NCBI RefSeq assembly: GCF_900101295.1
Contig: NZ_FOIL01000018.1
Span: 1-54,911 of the forward strand
Reading direction: 5' to 3'
Origin: [Clostridium] aminophilum
Lineage (GTDB): Bacteria > Bacillota > Clostridia > Lachnospirales > Lachnospiraceae
DNA length: 54,911 nt
Made by a program: the position numbers and the translations under genes. This document shows, piece after piece, positions 8,125 to 17,549 of the stretch. The notes beneath the pieces were generated by a model. That model ran no database searches. It saw only the letters and a list, made by a program, of their open reading frames with translations, and was not told the origin of the DNA. Each line of letters opens with the position of its first letter. Position 1 is the stretch's first letter.

Positions 8125-9897
8125 ATGAAATTATCGGATTATCTGTTTGAGTTTCTGAAAGAAAAAAATGTAAGACATATTTTTATGCTTCCTGGCGGCG
8201 GAGCTATGCACCTGGTGGACTCTTTGGGGAAATCTGGGATCAGCTATGTGCCGTTTTTACATGAGCAGGCAGCGGCAATCGCTGCGGAAGCATATGGGCA
8301 GCATACGAACATGCCGGGCGTTCTTTTGGTTACCAGCGGCCCCGGTGGAACGAATGCGATCACCGGAGTGACAGCTGGATGGATCGATTCGACGCCGATG
8401 TTCATCATTTCCGGACAGGCAAAACGATCGGATCTGGTCGGAGACAGCGGTGTTCGGCAGATCGGCTCTCAGGAAGTCCAGATCGTAGATATGGTACATC
8501 CGATCACGAAGTCTGCTGTTCAGATTCTGGATCCAAATGAAATTCGGTATGAGCTTGAAAAAGCGTGGTACGGAGCGACAAATGGGAGACCGGGACCGGT
8601 GTGGATCGATATTCCGTTAGATGTCCAGGCGGCCGAAATTGATCCGGAAAAACTCAAGAGATATCTTCCGAAAGAGAATTTAAACGATCAGTCAGATGAT
8701 GCAGTAAGATATACGCTGAAAAAAATAGCTGAAAGCAGAAAACCGCTTATTATCGCTGGGAACGGAATAAAGTTATCCGGAGCGAATAATGATTTAAAAG
8801 AATTGATTGGACAGATTAAAGTTCCGGTTGAAACGACCTGGAAGACCATTGATATGTTCGCAGAGGAGGATGAACTATACGTGGGGCATCCGGGAATCAT
8901 GGGTGACCGGGGTGCAAACCTGATTCTTCAGGAGTCGGACTTCATCCTTTCGATTGGCAGCAGGCTGGATACCAGCATCACCGCGTTTGACGAAGGTAAT
9001 TTCGGTAAGAATGCAACGAAGATCATCATTGATATCGATGAACATGAGCTATCCAGAATGAAGTTTCGGAATGCGTCATATTATGCGAGCGATGCCGGAG
9101 TATTTCTCCGAAAAATGATGAAAGCATGTTCAGATGATGAGAACGGTACTCTATTGAATGAACAGGCTTCGGAGAGAGCGGATTGGATATTGCATTGTAA
9201 AGAGATTCGGAATCGTTATCCGGTTGTTACGGAAGATCACAGGAACAGAGAAGGATGTATTTCAGCTTATCATTTTATCGATTGCCTCTGTGAGCTTCTT
9301 CGGGAGGACGACGTTATTGTTCCGGAAAGCTCCGGCGGGGCAGGTGAGATCACCTATCAGGCGTTTCGGCTGAAGGAAGGTCAGAAGATGAAAAATGCTG
9401 CCGGTCTTGGATCCATGGGGTTCGGTGTTCCGTATACGATCGGTGCGTGTCTTGCAAATGACAGACGGCGGACGATTCTGATCAACGGTGACGGTGCATT
9501 TCAGTTAAACATTCAGGAATTGGAAACAATCCACAGGCTACGTCTGCCTGTTAAAATGTTTATCTGGGACAATGGCGGTTATGCAAGTATCCGTTCCATG
9601 CAGAGAAATAATTTTGACGGGCACTATGTTGCCAGTGATGCGGAGAGTGGTTCCACATTTCCGGATATTTCAAAAATCACGGAAGCTTACGGATTTGAGA
9701 CATATGTTCTGCAAACGGGAAAAGAGATGGAACAGCTTTTGCCGAAGATTATGAGGGATGATAATTCCGTCGTATGCATTTTGAAGGTTGATCCGGAAGA
9801 GACCGTGTCCCCGAGAGTTAAAGCATTCATCACGAAAGATGGATCCATGATGTCGGGTGAATTAGAGAATATGTGGCCGTACATTGTAGAAAGGTAA
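8125..9897 (+). CDS. Thiamine pyrophosphate-dependent enzyme, acetolactate-synthase fold
   Basis: 590-residue ThDP enzyme with the three domains of the acetolactate synthase/pyruvate oxidase group. The N-terminal PYR domain has the catalytic Glu in PFLHEQAAAIAAEAYG. The middle domain (about residues 190-330) has GNGIKLSGA. The C-terminal PP domain has the ThDP/Mg motif NGDGAFQLNIQELETIHRL ending in WDNGGYASIR. Members found in glycan loci are thought to act on keto-sugar nucleotides or on the alpha-keto acid partner (YerE, which adds a two-carbon branch to a CDP-sugar, is one example), but I cannot assign the substrate here. A 135-base gap with no gene separates it from the phosphatase. Unlikely to be the housekeeping IlvB given its setting. 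Confidence 0.75.
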   Translation: MKLSDYLFEFLKEKNVRHIFMLPGGGAMHLVDSLGKSGISYVPFLHEQAAAIAAEAYGQHTNMPGVLLVTSGPGGTNAITGVTAGWIDSTPMFIISGQAKRSDLVGDSGVRQIGSQEVQIVDMVHPITKSAVQILDPNEIRYELEKAWYGATNGRPGPVWIDIPLDVQAAEIDPEKLKRYLPKENLNDQSDDAVRYTLKKIAESRKPLIIAGNGIKLSGANNDLKELIGQIKVPVETTWKTIDMFAEEDELYVGHPGIMGDRGANLILQESDFILSIGSRLDTSITAFDEGNFGKNATKIIIDIDEHELSRMKFRNASYYASDAGVFLRKMMKACSDDENGTLLNEQASERADWILHCKEIRNRYPVVTEDHRNREGCISAYHFIDCLCELLREDDVIVPESSGGAGEITYQAFRLKEGQKMKNAAGLGSMGFGVPYTIGACLANDRRRTILINGDGAFQLNIQELETIHRLRLPVKMFIWDNGGYASIRSMQRNNFDGHYVASDAESGSTFPDISKITEAYGFETYVLQTGKEMEQLLPKIMRDDNSVVCILKVDPEETVSPRVKAFITKDGSMMSGELENMWPYIVER

Positions 9898-9901
9898 TAA
9901 A

Positions 9902-11101
9902 GTGGATTATAGAGAAATTGCATTTAAACTGATCAAATCAAAGTATGATGTTTCGAAAGATCTGGTTGTAAAAGGTTTGTTTGGAGACTATTTAAAAAAA
10001 CTAAAAACACAATATGGTGCATTTTGCGTATTTGGCGCAGGATCCCTCGGAATAGATATGATAGATTTGATAAAATCTTTTGGTTTAGAGGTAGATTATG
10101 TTTGTGACAATAATTATGAACAGATCAGAAATCGTTTCTCGGAGAATCCTCAGCCGATTTGCTTTGATGATTTGTGCAAAATCAAAGACAAGTGCCTTGT
10201 ATTTGTAAGTCCATCGAATGGACCGGTGAAAGCCAATACGGCAATTAATCTCCAATTGCAAAAGTCTAACTTTGACCATGTAATATCCACTCCGATATGG
10301 AAGAATATGGTTTATCTTTTACGCGAAATTGGGGAGGTGGACAAAGAGTATTTTCTCGACAGGGTAATGCAAATTATTGATTGGTGTGAAGATGATTTTT
10401 CTAAAAGAGTTTTTACAGCCGTCTTAGAACAATTGTTCTGCGATTATAGAACCGTTAATATTGTAAATAATATTGAGGAGTATTATGATCCGCATCAGTA
10501 TTTTACAGATTTTGTTGGTAAAAGGTCTGATGAGTGTTTTGTAGATTGTGGAGCTTTTGTTGGAGATACTTTCGAATTATTTTACCAATGGAGTGGTGGA
10601 GAATACGAGAAATACTATGGCTTTGAACTTGACCCTAAAAATCTTAAAAGACTTCGTTCAAATATTTACCAGATAGAAAAAAATCATTCTAGGATTGAAT
10701 TGTTCGGATGCGGATTGCATGATAAAAATGAGAAAATGAAGGCATATTTACGTAACGATACCAGTTATGTTATGGGTACTAATTCAATTGGATATGATGC
10801 AAGTGAGATTGTTGAGTTGAAAACATTGGATGATTGTCTTGAAGGGAGGAAGGTAACCTTTTTGAAAATGGATATTGAGAATAGTGAGATTCCGGCCTTG
10901 TATGGTGCTAGAAAGATTATCACCGAACAGAAACCACTATGTGCGATCTCAAATTATCACGGATTAAAACAATTGATAGAGGTGCCAGCTATTCTTAAAT
11001 CAATGAATCCGGAATATAGGATAAGGCTTCGAGCACATTCAACGGTTGGCCATGACATTGTTTGTTATGCAATGGATCAAGAAGATAACAGGAATATGTG
11101 A
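9902..11101 (+). CDS. FkbM-family methyltransferase with N-terminal Rossmann domain
   Basis: 399-residue protein opening with a GTG codon four bases after the previous stop; no better start is seen. Residues ~35-130 form a nucleotide-binding-like domain (AFCVFGAGSLGIDMIDLIKS, then VDYVCDNN). The C-terminal half is the FkbM methyltransferase: the SAM motif CFVDCGAFVGDTFELF starts near residue 213, and FLKMDIENSEIPAL near 323 is the family's second hallmark. FkbM enzymes O-methylate sugars or glycan ends. From here to about 17060 the DNA is much more AT-rich than the flanking core genes, suggesting separate origin. It leads a run with the glycosyltransferase and radical SAM genes that follow. 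Confidence 0.82.
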   Translation: MDYREIAFKLIKSKYDVSKDLVVKGLFGDYLKKLKTQYGAFCVFGAGSLGIDMIDLIKSFGLEVDYVCDNNYEQIRNRFSENPQPICFDDLCKIKDKCLVFVSPSNGPVKANTAINLQLQKSNFDHVISTPIWKNMVYLLREIGEVDKEYFLDRVMQIIDWCEDDFSKRVFTAVLEQLFCDYRTVNIVNNIEEYYDPHQYFTDFVGKRSDECFVDCGAFVGDTFELFYQWSGGEYEKYYGFELDPKNLKRLRSNIYQIEKNHSRIELFGCGLHDKNEKMKAYLRNDTSYVMGTNSIGYDASEIVELKTLDDCLEGRKVTFLKMDIENSEIPALYGARKIITEQKPLCAISNYHGLKQLIEVPAILKSMNPEYRIRLRAHSTVGHDIVCYAMDQEDNRNM

Positions 11102-11159
11102 TGTTATGTTTTTAAACGATATTATATGGTAAATCGGGCTTGTTCTAACAGGGGGATTT

Positions 11160-12836
11160 ATGGGAGATGTTATGATAGGAAATAAAATTCAAGAAACCAT
11201 TCATTCTTTGTCTCTGGTTCAGAACGCTGTTAGTAGTATGCATACGGAATTGGAAGCAGGGAAAACACACACTTTTTATCAGTTGGCAGAACGAATTGAT
11301 GTGATTTTGCAGTATCTTTCAAAAGAAGGGGTATTGCAACATAATGATCATAAAGGATTGCGACTTGAAAAAGCTGCAATCTGTTGCCGCTATTCACTTT
11401 CGAGAATAGTGAGATTATCCTGTTATAATCAATCCAAGGCTCTTCACAAGATTGAATTTGAATTAATTCCTTTTGTGAACGATATGTACTCGGAGTATTA
11501 TTTTTGGACTTGTATCTTTCCTTATAAGGAGAAATGGGAAGAATACTATAATAATGAGATGCCTTTGCTTCAAAGGAATCCATACATAGAAGAATCCAGA
11601 AAAACTGGGCGGTATAAATATGATTTGTCGATCTTTGTTTTTGCATATAACAAATTGGAATTAACAAAAATGTGTATAGAATGTTTGATCGATAATATTC
11701 CGAAGAATATAACTTGCGAATTGATCTTAGTTGATAATGGTAGTACAGAAGATATAAAAGGCTACTTTGAATCAGTTATGCCAACGAAACAGTTCGATAT
11801 TCAGGAGAATCGGGCGATTCACAGACCAGTGGAAAGGGTTCTTGAGGGCGAGTATTATCTCATGGTTTCAAATGATGTTCTCGTAACTCCGCACGCTATT
11901 GAGAATATGATGAGAATACTTAAGGAAGATCCTGAGACTGCACTTGTGGTGCCAACAACCCCTAATGTAAGCAATTATCAGTCCATTCCATCAGAATTTG
12001 ATGGAATAGAAGAAATGATTAAGTGGGCCGAAAAAAACAATGTTTATGATCCTTTCCGACATGAGCAGCGAACAAGATTGGTCAATCCCGCTGAAATGGG
12101 CCGTACTGAGTATATTTTAGATAATATACCGACAGGGTATCATTTATCCGAGGCTTCGTTATCATATTCTTTTCCGGATGATACGATGGCACTAAACTAC
12201 AGAAGAAAGGGATTTCGTTTAATCTTAGCAAAGGATGCGTATTGTTACCATTTTGGAAGTGTTACGATAAAGGACGAGACTGGAAAGCATACAGAAGATC
12301 AGAAAGAAAGTTATAGATTATATACCGAGAATAGAAAAAAATTTGAAGAATACTTCGGTATTGATCCTTGGGGAACAGGGTTTTGCTATGATCCTATTTT
12401 TAGCGACTTCGATTGTAAATTTGAGGGGCACATCGAAATTTTAGGAATCAATTCTGGAATTGGAGCAAATCCGCTGAAACTACGGGAACTATACAAAGAG
12501 AAACGACATAATATAGACGTGACTTTAACATTCGTTGATCAGGATGAAAAATACTTTGATGAAGTGAAAGCATTTTCTGATCATACAGCTCGTGTTGCTT
12601 CGATTGACGAGGTCATAAACTTTGCTGGCAATACGAAATACCATTATATTGTCGTTGAAGAACCGTTTAGAAAGAATGGGATTAGTTTAACTGATTTGGA
12701 TCGTCTTGCGGATATTATGGTTCCGGATGGCGAAGTTTTTATTACTACGGATAAAGAGATTAAAAGTAAAAGATTTAAATGCAATGTTTTTCCAAAGGAA
12801 AGTAAAAGTGTTTTTGTGAATCTTGTAAAGTTATAA
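11160..12836 (+). CDS. Family 2 glycosyltransferase with extra N- and C-terminal domains
   Basis: 558 residues. The GT-A core begins near residue 155 with YDLSIFVFAYNKLELTKMCI, continues with LILVDNGSTEDIKGYF, and has the metal/nucleotide-binding region YYLMVSNDVLVTPHAIENMM near residue 235. TALVVPTTPNVSNYQS and YCYHFGSVTIK fit GT2 enzymes that build surface glycans or glycosylate protein. The first ~150 residues are helical and unassigned; the last ~130 (from about GHIEILGINSGIG) resemble a degenerate Rossmann-type methyltransferase fold, but this is weak. The start could be 11160 (GGGGG five bases before) or ATG 11172 (GGGAG before it). No membrane segment is obvious. Confidence 0.78.
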   Translation: MGDVMIGNKIQETIHSLSLVQNAVSSMHTELEAGKTHTFYQLAERIDVILQYLSKEGVLQHNDHKGLRLEKAAICCRYSLSRIVRLSCYNQSKALHKIEFELIPFVNDMYSEYYFWTCIFPYKEKWEEYYNNEMPLLQRNPYIEESRKTGRYKYDLSIFVFAYNKLELTKMCIECLIDNIPKNITCELILVDNGSTEDIKGYFESVMPTKQFDIQENRAIHRPVERVLEGEYYLMVSNDVLVTPHAIENMMRILKEDPETALVVPTTPNVSNYQSIPSEFDGIEEMIKWAEKNNVYDPFRHEQRTRLVNPAEMGRTEYILDNIPTGYHLSEASLSYSFPDDTMALNYRRKGFRLILAKDAYCYHFGSVTIKDETGKHTEDQKESYRLYTENRKKFEEYFGIDPWGTGFCYDPIFSDFDCKFEGHIEILGINSGIGANPLKLRELYKEKRHNIDVTLTFVDQDEKYFDEVKAFSDHTARVASIDEVINFAGNTKYHYIVVEEPFRKNGISLTDLDRLADIMVPDGEVFITTDKEIKSKRFKCNVFPKESKSVFVNLVKL

Positions 12837-12918
12837 CGGTATTGCACTGCAGTGTGAACTGAAAGAGTGGTAAAATACGTCGAATCCAAATAAATGTAGC
12901 GATAACGAGGTGATGACG

Positions 12919-14082
12919 ATGGGCACGGATAGAGAGTATTGGCTACGTGAGTTTGAAGATGAAATGATACTTATTAATCGTGCTGATGAGATTATCTTAT
13001 ATGGAAGAACTTCCGTCATCCCGCTTGTAAAACAAGCATTACGAGATATAAGGTGTGGGTATGTAACACGCATGTATGATGGAGGGAAAATAGAAGATGA
13101 AAAAACATATCTTCCCGATAGCAAAAAAGTTGTAATTTTATGCGGTATTCGAAAAAGTACCAGAGAGAGTATGAGGAATGAAGCGGATCGAGTCTTTCAA
13201 GGTAGTCCGTGTTTTAGTTTCCTGGCAATTTACTACGTTTGGCTTTCTGAGATTATTCATCGTCCATGCGACAGGGAAGAACTTGCTAAAACGATAAAAG
13301 CTATGGATGAGGATAAGTGTATTCCAAATATTGATAGCATTATAACAACGTATTGTAATCTTAGATGCAAGGAATGTTCAAATGGGATTCCATATAGAAA
13401 AGAAAAGAAACATATCAGTATGGAAAAACAGATGAATAGTATAGATTTAATTACTGCAATTCGACCTATTCTTTATTGCAATATTCAAGGGGGGGAACCA
13501 TTGTTGAACCCGTATTTTCCGAAGTGGGTGAGGAAACACGCGGAGAATCCAAGAATCGCTTTCATTACGGTGGCTACCAATGGTACCATGGTTCCATCAG
13601 AAGAAGCATGCATTGCAATGAGAGAGTGTGGCGCAATCTTTCGTGTCTCAAATTATGGAGAACTCTCATATAAAAAGAAGGAATTGTTTTATGAGGCCAC
13701 AGCAAAAGGGGTTCCATGTGACATATATGCAAGGGCAGAATCATGGTTGACATATGGGGAGTTGCGAAAACATGGAAGAAAAGAGAAGGAGAATAGGGAC
13801 ATTCAGCAAAAATGTATGTTTGGGAAACATGACATAATGCTTTATGATGGAAAATTGTATTGCTGTTGTAGAACACTATTTGCGGAGGCTGTAGGGTGTC
13901 ATAATGAGGATATGTTGGCAAATATGCTAAGCATAAATGAACGAATGACTCCGCAGCTGCTAAACGAATTAGTGGAAGGACATAATTTGTATCGCATGTG
14001 TGATTATTGCGATTATCCCATGAACGTGATCGAACCAGCGGCGCAGATTTATAATGAGTCAGTTTTCAAGACAAGTTTTTAA
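12919..14082 (+). CDS. Radical SAM protein of a glycan locus
   Basis: 387 residues. The CxxxCxxC cluster motif that binds the 4Fe-4S for S-adenosylmethionine cleavage is CNLRCKEC at residues 146-153, followed by NIQGGEPLLN, which fits the GGE motif. The C-terminal region has further cysteines (YCCCR and CDYCDYP) that could bind a SPASM/twitch-type auxiliary cluster. The first ~110 residues are not part of the radical SAM barrel: IILYGRTSVIPLVKQAL resembles the N-terminal nucleotide-binding domain of the FkbM neighbour. The ATG at 12919 is favoured since CGAGG (12906-12910) is eight bases away. The substrate is unknown; location suggests a sugar or a glycosylated surface molecule. Confidence 0.75.
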   Translation: MGTDREYWLREFEDEMILINRADEIILYGRTSVIPLVKQALRDIRCGYVTRMYDGGKIEDEKTYLPDSKKVVILCGIRKSTRESMRNEADRVFQGSPCFSFLAIYYVWLSEIIHRPCDREELAKTIKAMDEDKCIPNIDSIITTYCNLRCKECSNGIPYRKEKKHISMEKQMNSIDLITAIRPILYCNIQGGEPLLNPYFPKWVRKHAENPRIAFITVATNGTMVPSEEACIAMRECGAIFRVSNYGELSYKKKELFYEATAKGVPCDIYARAESWLTYGELRKHGRKEKENRDIQQKCMFGKHDIMLYDGKLYCCCRTLFAEAVGCHNEDMLANMLSINERMTPQLLNELVEGHNLYRMCDYCDYPMNVIEPAAQIYNESVFKTSF

Positions 14083-14283
14083 CGCCTTATAATGAACCTG
14101 AGTAGTGCCGGGAAGAGAATCCTCGAGCGTGTGAGAAAGAAGAATTTGTCCGTGCTTCAGGAATCTCCTTCACAGATCAGGGCAGCGTAGTTGAGATATC
14201 TATAGATCTTAATGTCTGGATGGGAATCCGGAAGGTTATAGAACGCATAAATGATAATGCGATAGCGGCGTAAGGGGGATACT
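14083..14283 (+). other. Intergenic stretch with possible gene remnant
   Basis: Between the radical SAM gene and the PHP-ATPase gene. The frame 14106-14273 is open without an ATG and ends in VWMGIRKVIERINDNAIAA and a stop. It has ordinary, protein-like composition and may be the tail of a deleted gene; I do not recognise it. The AAGGGGG at 14273-14279 is the ribosome-binding site of the next gene. Confidence 0.35.
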
Positions 14284-17064
14284 ATGGAATACGTAGGAAC
14301 AAGATGGTACAAATGTGACTTCCATATTCATACAATGAGTAGTGAGTGCTATGCAGAAAAAAACACATATGAAGAATGGATGGAAGAGGTTTATAAAAAA
14401 GGATTAAACTGCATAGCTGTTACAGATCATAATGATTATCGTGCTATAGACACAGTGCGAGAAATTGGACAGAAAAAAGGAATTACAGTATTCCCTGGAG
14501 TAGAGGTTACTTGTGATACATCCAAGATTCATATGTTGATTCTTTTTGATGTAGATAAAACTCAAGAGAATGTACGTGATTTTTTAAATCGATTAGATAT
14601 TGATTCGGGCTTAATCGGAAAAAGTATAGGGACTTCACAGTCAGTTTTTGATGTTTGTAAATTAGCAAAAGAAAAAGGCGCTTTGGTTATTGCAGCTCAT
14701 ATAGATGAACCGGCTTCCATAAGTGAAATGGCGCCACAGCAACTTCAAAAGCTTTTGAACGAAGACTATGTTGATGCTGTTCAAGTGGTAAATAGTATGG
14801 AATGGGAAGCGTATGCGATAACGAAGGATAAGCAAAAACTGTTTGATACGTTCAAAAAGAAATACGGACCAAGTGTGGATGAAAAGACTATTGAAACGTG
14901 GAGAAAAACTTACGAGAAGGTATTGAAAGCAAGAATACCGATGATAGCTGCATCCGATAATCCCAGTGAAGCAGGCTCAACAAGGCATGGTCTTTGGGGA
15001 ATCGGGCGTAGGTTTACTTGGATTAAAATGGATAAGAATCCTAGTTTAGAAAGTGTAAGGCAAGCCTTCTTATCTACTGATGTGAGGGTTTGTATTGATA
15101 CTGACTCGGATACCATACCTGAAAGAATTCCAGAATTATGGATTAAGTCACTTACAATTACCGATACTACGATAAATCCGCAAAACAGAGCTATTAGTCT
15201 TGATTTCAACCCGCAGTTAAATTGTGTTATTGGTGGAAGAGGCAGTGGAAAATCGTCAGTGGTAAGAACACTGACGGGTGGCCTTCAATTGGCAGATAGA
15301 TCGACTGAAACCATTCAGGCAGAACAGGATAATTATTATAAACGTGTAAAAACAGATTCCAAAACCGGTGAATCATTGGGGATTTTAAAGGATAAATCTC
15401 AAATAGTGATAGAAATGGTTAGAAATAACGGATTATACAAAGTCGTTGTTTCTAATATAAAATCATCTAAGGATCAGGTTAGGAGAATTTATAGATATAA
15501 CGACGAAGAACAGGACTGGATAGAAATAGAAGATAATTTCCTTGAGTTTATGAAAGCTCAGGTCTATACGCAAAAAGAGATTTTTGAAATTGCAAAAGAT
15601 TCAGAGGCCCTATTAAAGATTATTGATCAAGAAATTGAAGAAACTGCCACCCTAAAGGCGAAGTGTGTCAAAGCTTTCGATGAGGTAATAAGAAAAAAGA
15701 AAGAAATACATGAATATGAACTGTTATGTTCCGGCGAAGAAATGCTTAAGACGGAAATTAGAGATTTGGATGATCAAATTACGTTATTTAAGAAAAGTGG
15801 TATTTCAGACCAAATCGAAGCAGTTCAGAACTTCTCAAACGAAGAAGCTGAAATAAATCGAATCAAGCTTTTGTTAAGCGAATATGAGACGAAACTTACA
15901 AATGCCGTGAATTCCGTGCCTTCTTTAGAGTTGAAGATAGAGATGGATAAATGCTCGAAAGAGCTGGCTGGGGTATATGATGTTATTTCACAAAAAGTTG
16001 GAGATGAATTGAATAAGGTCTTTCTTGCTATTGCTGAGATCAAGAACATACAAGAATCTATAGACGTGTTTCTGACGGATAGCGAGTGGATAAAAAAGAA
16101 AAATGATACACAGGTTGCATTTGACAAAGTAAAAAGTGATTTGGAAGAAAAGAATATCGAAGTAACGAAGTTAGGCGAGCTCATGAACCTAAAAACGGAG
16201 AAGGAGCAACAACTTTTACAGATAGGAGAGGTAAAGAAAAAACTAAAGACTGCAAATGGTGAACTCAGAAGGTTGGTAAAACAATATGAGCAGCAACTAA
16301 TTGTATTGAGAAATGCCAGAGAAGGATTTGTCAGCAATGTCTTGGGGGATGATGATAATGTTCAGATAAAATTTATCCCTGCAGCTAATCGAGAATCGTT
16401 TGAAAAAGAGATTAAAGAACTGATCGGAAAAGATGGCGTAAGAGTAAATGAAGATATACAGAAACTTGAGGAAATTGTATTTGGTAAAAAAGGTATTGAT
16501 GAATATCGTAATATCATAAGACAGATAAGAACGGATCAGGAGTTAAAGGAATCTTTTTCAGCGACATTTAAAAAGGCTATACGAGAACTGGACACGGATA
16601 AGTTTTATAGACTAGAGGAATTGATTCCTAACGACGAGCTCGTCGTAAGTTACAAACCAGAAGGTGGAAAGAAATATGTTCCGTTGAGTACGGCATCTGC
16701 AGGACAAAAGACTACAGCTATATTAACCTTTATATTGGCTTATGGGAACGTACCGTTAATTTTGGATCAGCCAGAAGATGATTTGGATAATAAACTTGTA
16801 TATGAACTTGTTGTAAAACGCTTGAAGATAGCTAAACGTAATCGTCAAATAATAGTTATTACACACAATGCAAACATTCCGGTAAACGGCGATGCCGAGT
16901 ACATAACCTCAATGGACTCAGACAGTGTTTCTGTAAAAAAGAAATACGAAGGAACGCTCGATCAAGCCGAAATACGTTCTGAAATATGTGATGTTATGGA
17001 AGGTAGTGAGTTTGCATTCAGTATGAGAGCTCATAAGTATCATTTGCAAGTTGCAAAGGAGTGA
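14284..17064 (+). CDS. PHP phosphoesterase fused to SMC-like ATPase (TrlF-like)
   Basis: 926-residue fusion. Residues 1-~270 are a PHP metal-dependent phosphoesterase: CDFHIHT (H14, H16), VTDHND (D48, H49), GVEVT (E74), AAHIDEP (H139), AASDNP and TRHG supply the metal ligands. From ~290 comes an SMC/RecF-type ATPase: Walker A GGRGSGKSS near 317-325, the Q-loop in QVYTQKEIFEI, a long coiled coil (about 450-700), then the signature STASAGQKTT, Walker B PLILDQPEDDLDN near 825 and the H-loop ITHNANIP. PHP-ATPase fusions of this kind are placed in a TrlF family and are often found near defence genes. A nucleic-acid- or nucleotide-cleaving, ATP-controlled function is inferred. All metal and ATP motifs appear intact. 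Confidence 0.8.
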   Translation: MEYVGTRWYKCDFHIHTMSSECYAEKNTYEEWMEEVYKKGLNCIAVTDHNDYRAIDTVREIGQKKGITVFPGVEVTCDTSKIHMLILFDVDKTQENVRDFLNRLDIDSGLIGKSIGTSQSVFDVCKLAKEKGALVIAAHIDEPASISEMAPQQLQKLLNEDYVDAVQVVNSMEWEAYAITKDKQKLFDTFKKKYGPSVDEKTIETWRKTYEKVLKARIPMIAASDNPSEAGSTRHGLWGIGRRFTWIKMDKNPSLESVRQAFLSTDVRVCIDTDSDTIPERIPELWIKSLTITDTTINPQNRAISLDFNPQLNCVIGGRGSGKSSVVRTLTGGLQLADRSTETIQAEQDNYYKRVKTDSKTGESLGILKDKSQIVIEMVRNNGLYKVVVSNIKSSKDQVRRIYRYNDEEQDWIEIEDNFLEFMKAQVYTQKEIFEIAKDSEALLKIIDQEIEETATLKAKCVKAFDEVIRKKKEIHEYELLCSGEEMLKTEIRDLDDQITLFKKSGISDQIEAVQNFSNEEAEINRIKLLLSEYETKLTNAVNSVPSLELKIEMDKCSKELAGVYDVISQKVGDELNKVFLAIAEIKNIQESIDVFLTDSEWIKKKNDTQVAFDKVKSDLEEKNIEVTKLGELMNLKTEKEQQLLQIGEVKKKLKTANGELRRLVKQYEQQLIVLRNAREGFVSNVLGDDDNVQIKFIPAANRESFEKEIKELIGKDGVRVNEDIQKLEEIVFGKKGIDEYRNIIRQIRTDQELKESFSATFKKAIRELDTDKFYRLEELIPNDELVVSYKPEGGKKYVPLSTASAGQKTTAILTFILAYGNVPLILDQPEDDLDNKLVYELVVKRLKIAKRNRQIIVITHNANIPVNGDAEYITSMDSDSVSVKKKYEGTLDQAEIRSEICDVMEGSEFAFSMRAHKYHLQVAKE

Positions 17065-17400
17065 TTCCTGACATCACTTTGTATTCCGCGCTGGTGAACT
17101 GACATCCCTGATCCGAGTTATGGATATTGTGCCTTGCGACCTTGAATACCTTTTGGCAGGCCTGAATGCAGGCATTTGTGTGGAGCGTGTCATCCAGTTC
17201 CGGCCGACGATCATGCGGCATAGTCAATAATGGCTGTCAGATACAGAAAGCCGTGCTCGATCGGGATATAGGTGATATCCGAGCGACCATGCCTGATTCG
17301 GATGCTTGATGACGGCATTTCTCAGCAAATCCGGCACCACCTGTGCCCGTTTCAGGTACATGGATGAGTAGGGTTTCCCACCTCGAAAAACGCCATAAAC
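17065..17400 (-). pseudogene. IS3-family transposase (OrfB) remnant
   Basis: On the minus strand pieces of an integrase-core transposase can be read in different frames: MYLKRAQVVPDLLRN...KHPNQAWS, then DITYIPIEHGFLYLTAIIDY, then HNIHNSDQGCQFTSAEY. These match the rve/DDE core of IS3-type OrfB (DxxYI..., HSDQGxQFTS), but frameshifts and stops separate them, and both ends of the element are gone. The remnant lies between the PHP-ATPase gene and the RloAB pair and marks past rearrangement of the island. The rest of the gap to 17549 holds only the promoter described below. Confidence 0.75.
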
Positions 17401-17461
17401 CACGGCAGCAAATCTATAAAATCAATTTAGAGAAAAAAATATGCATTACAAATTATACAGA

Positions 17462-17491
17462 TTGACATTGATATCTGTAAAAGATTAAAAT
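17462..17491 (+). promoter_or_regulatory. Promoter upstream of the rloA-like gene
   Basis: TTGACA at 17462-17467 and TAAAAT at 17486-17491 (18-base spacer; TTAAAA with 17 is the alternative), in an AT-rich stretch 60-90 bases before the start codon. Confidence 0.55.
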
Positions 17492-17549
17492 ACAATTGTA
17501 TCATTGAGGATGATTTTGATTAACATCATGGCTTGCGCGAGGTGTGGGA

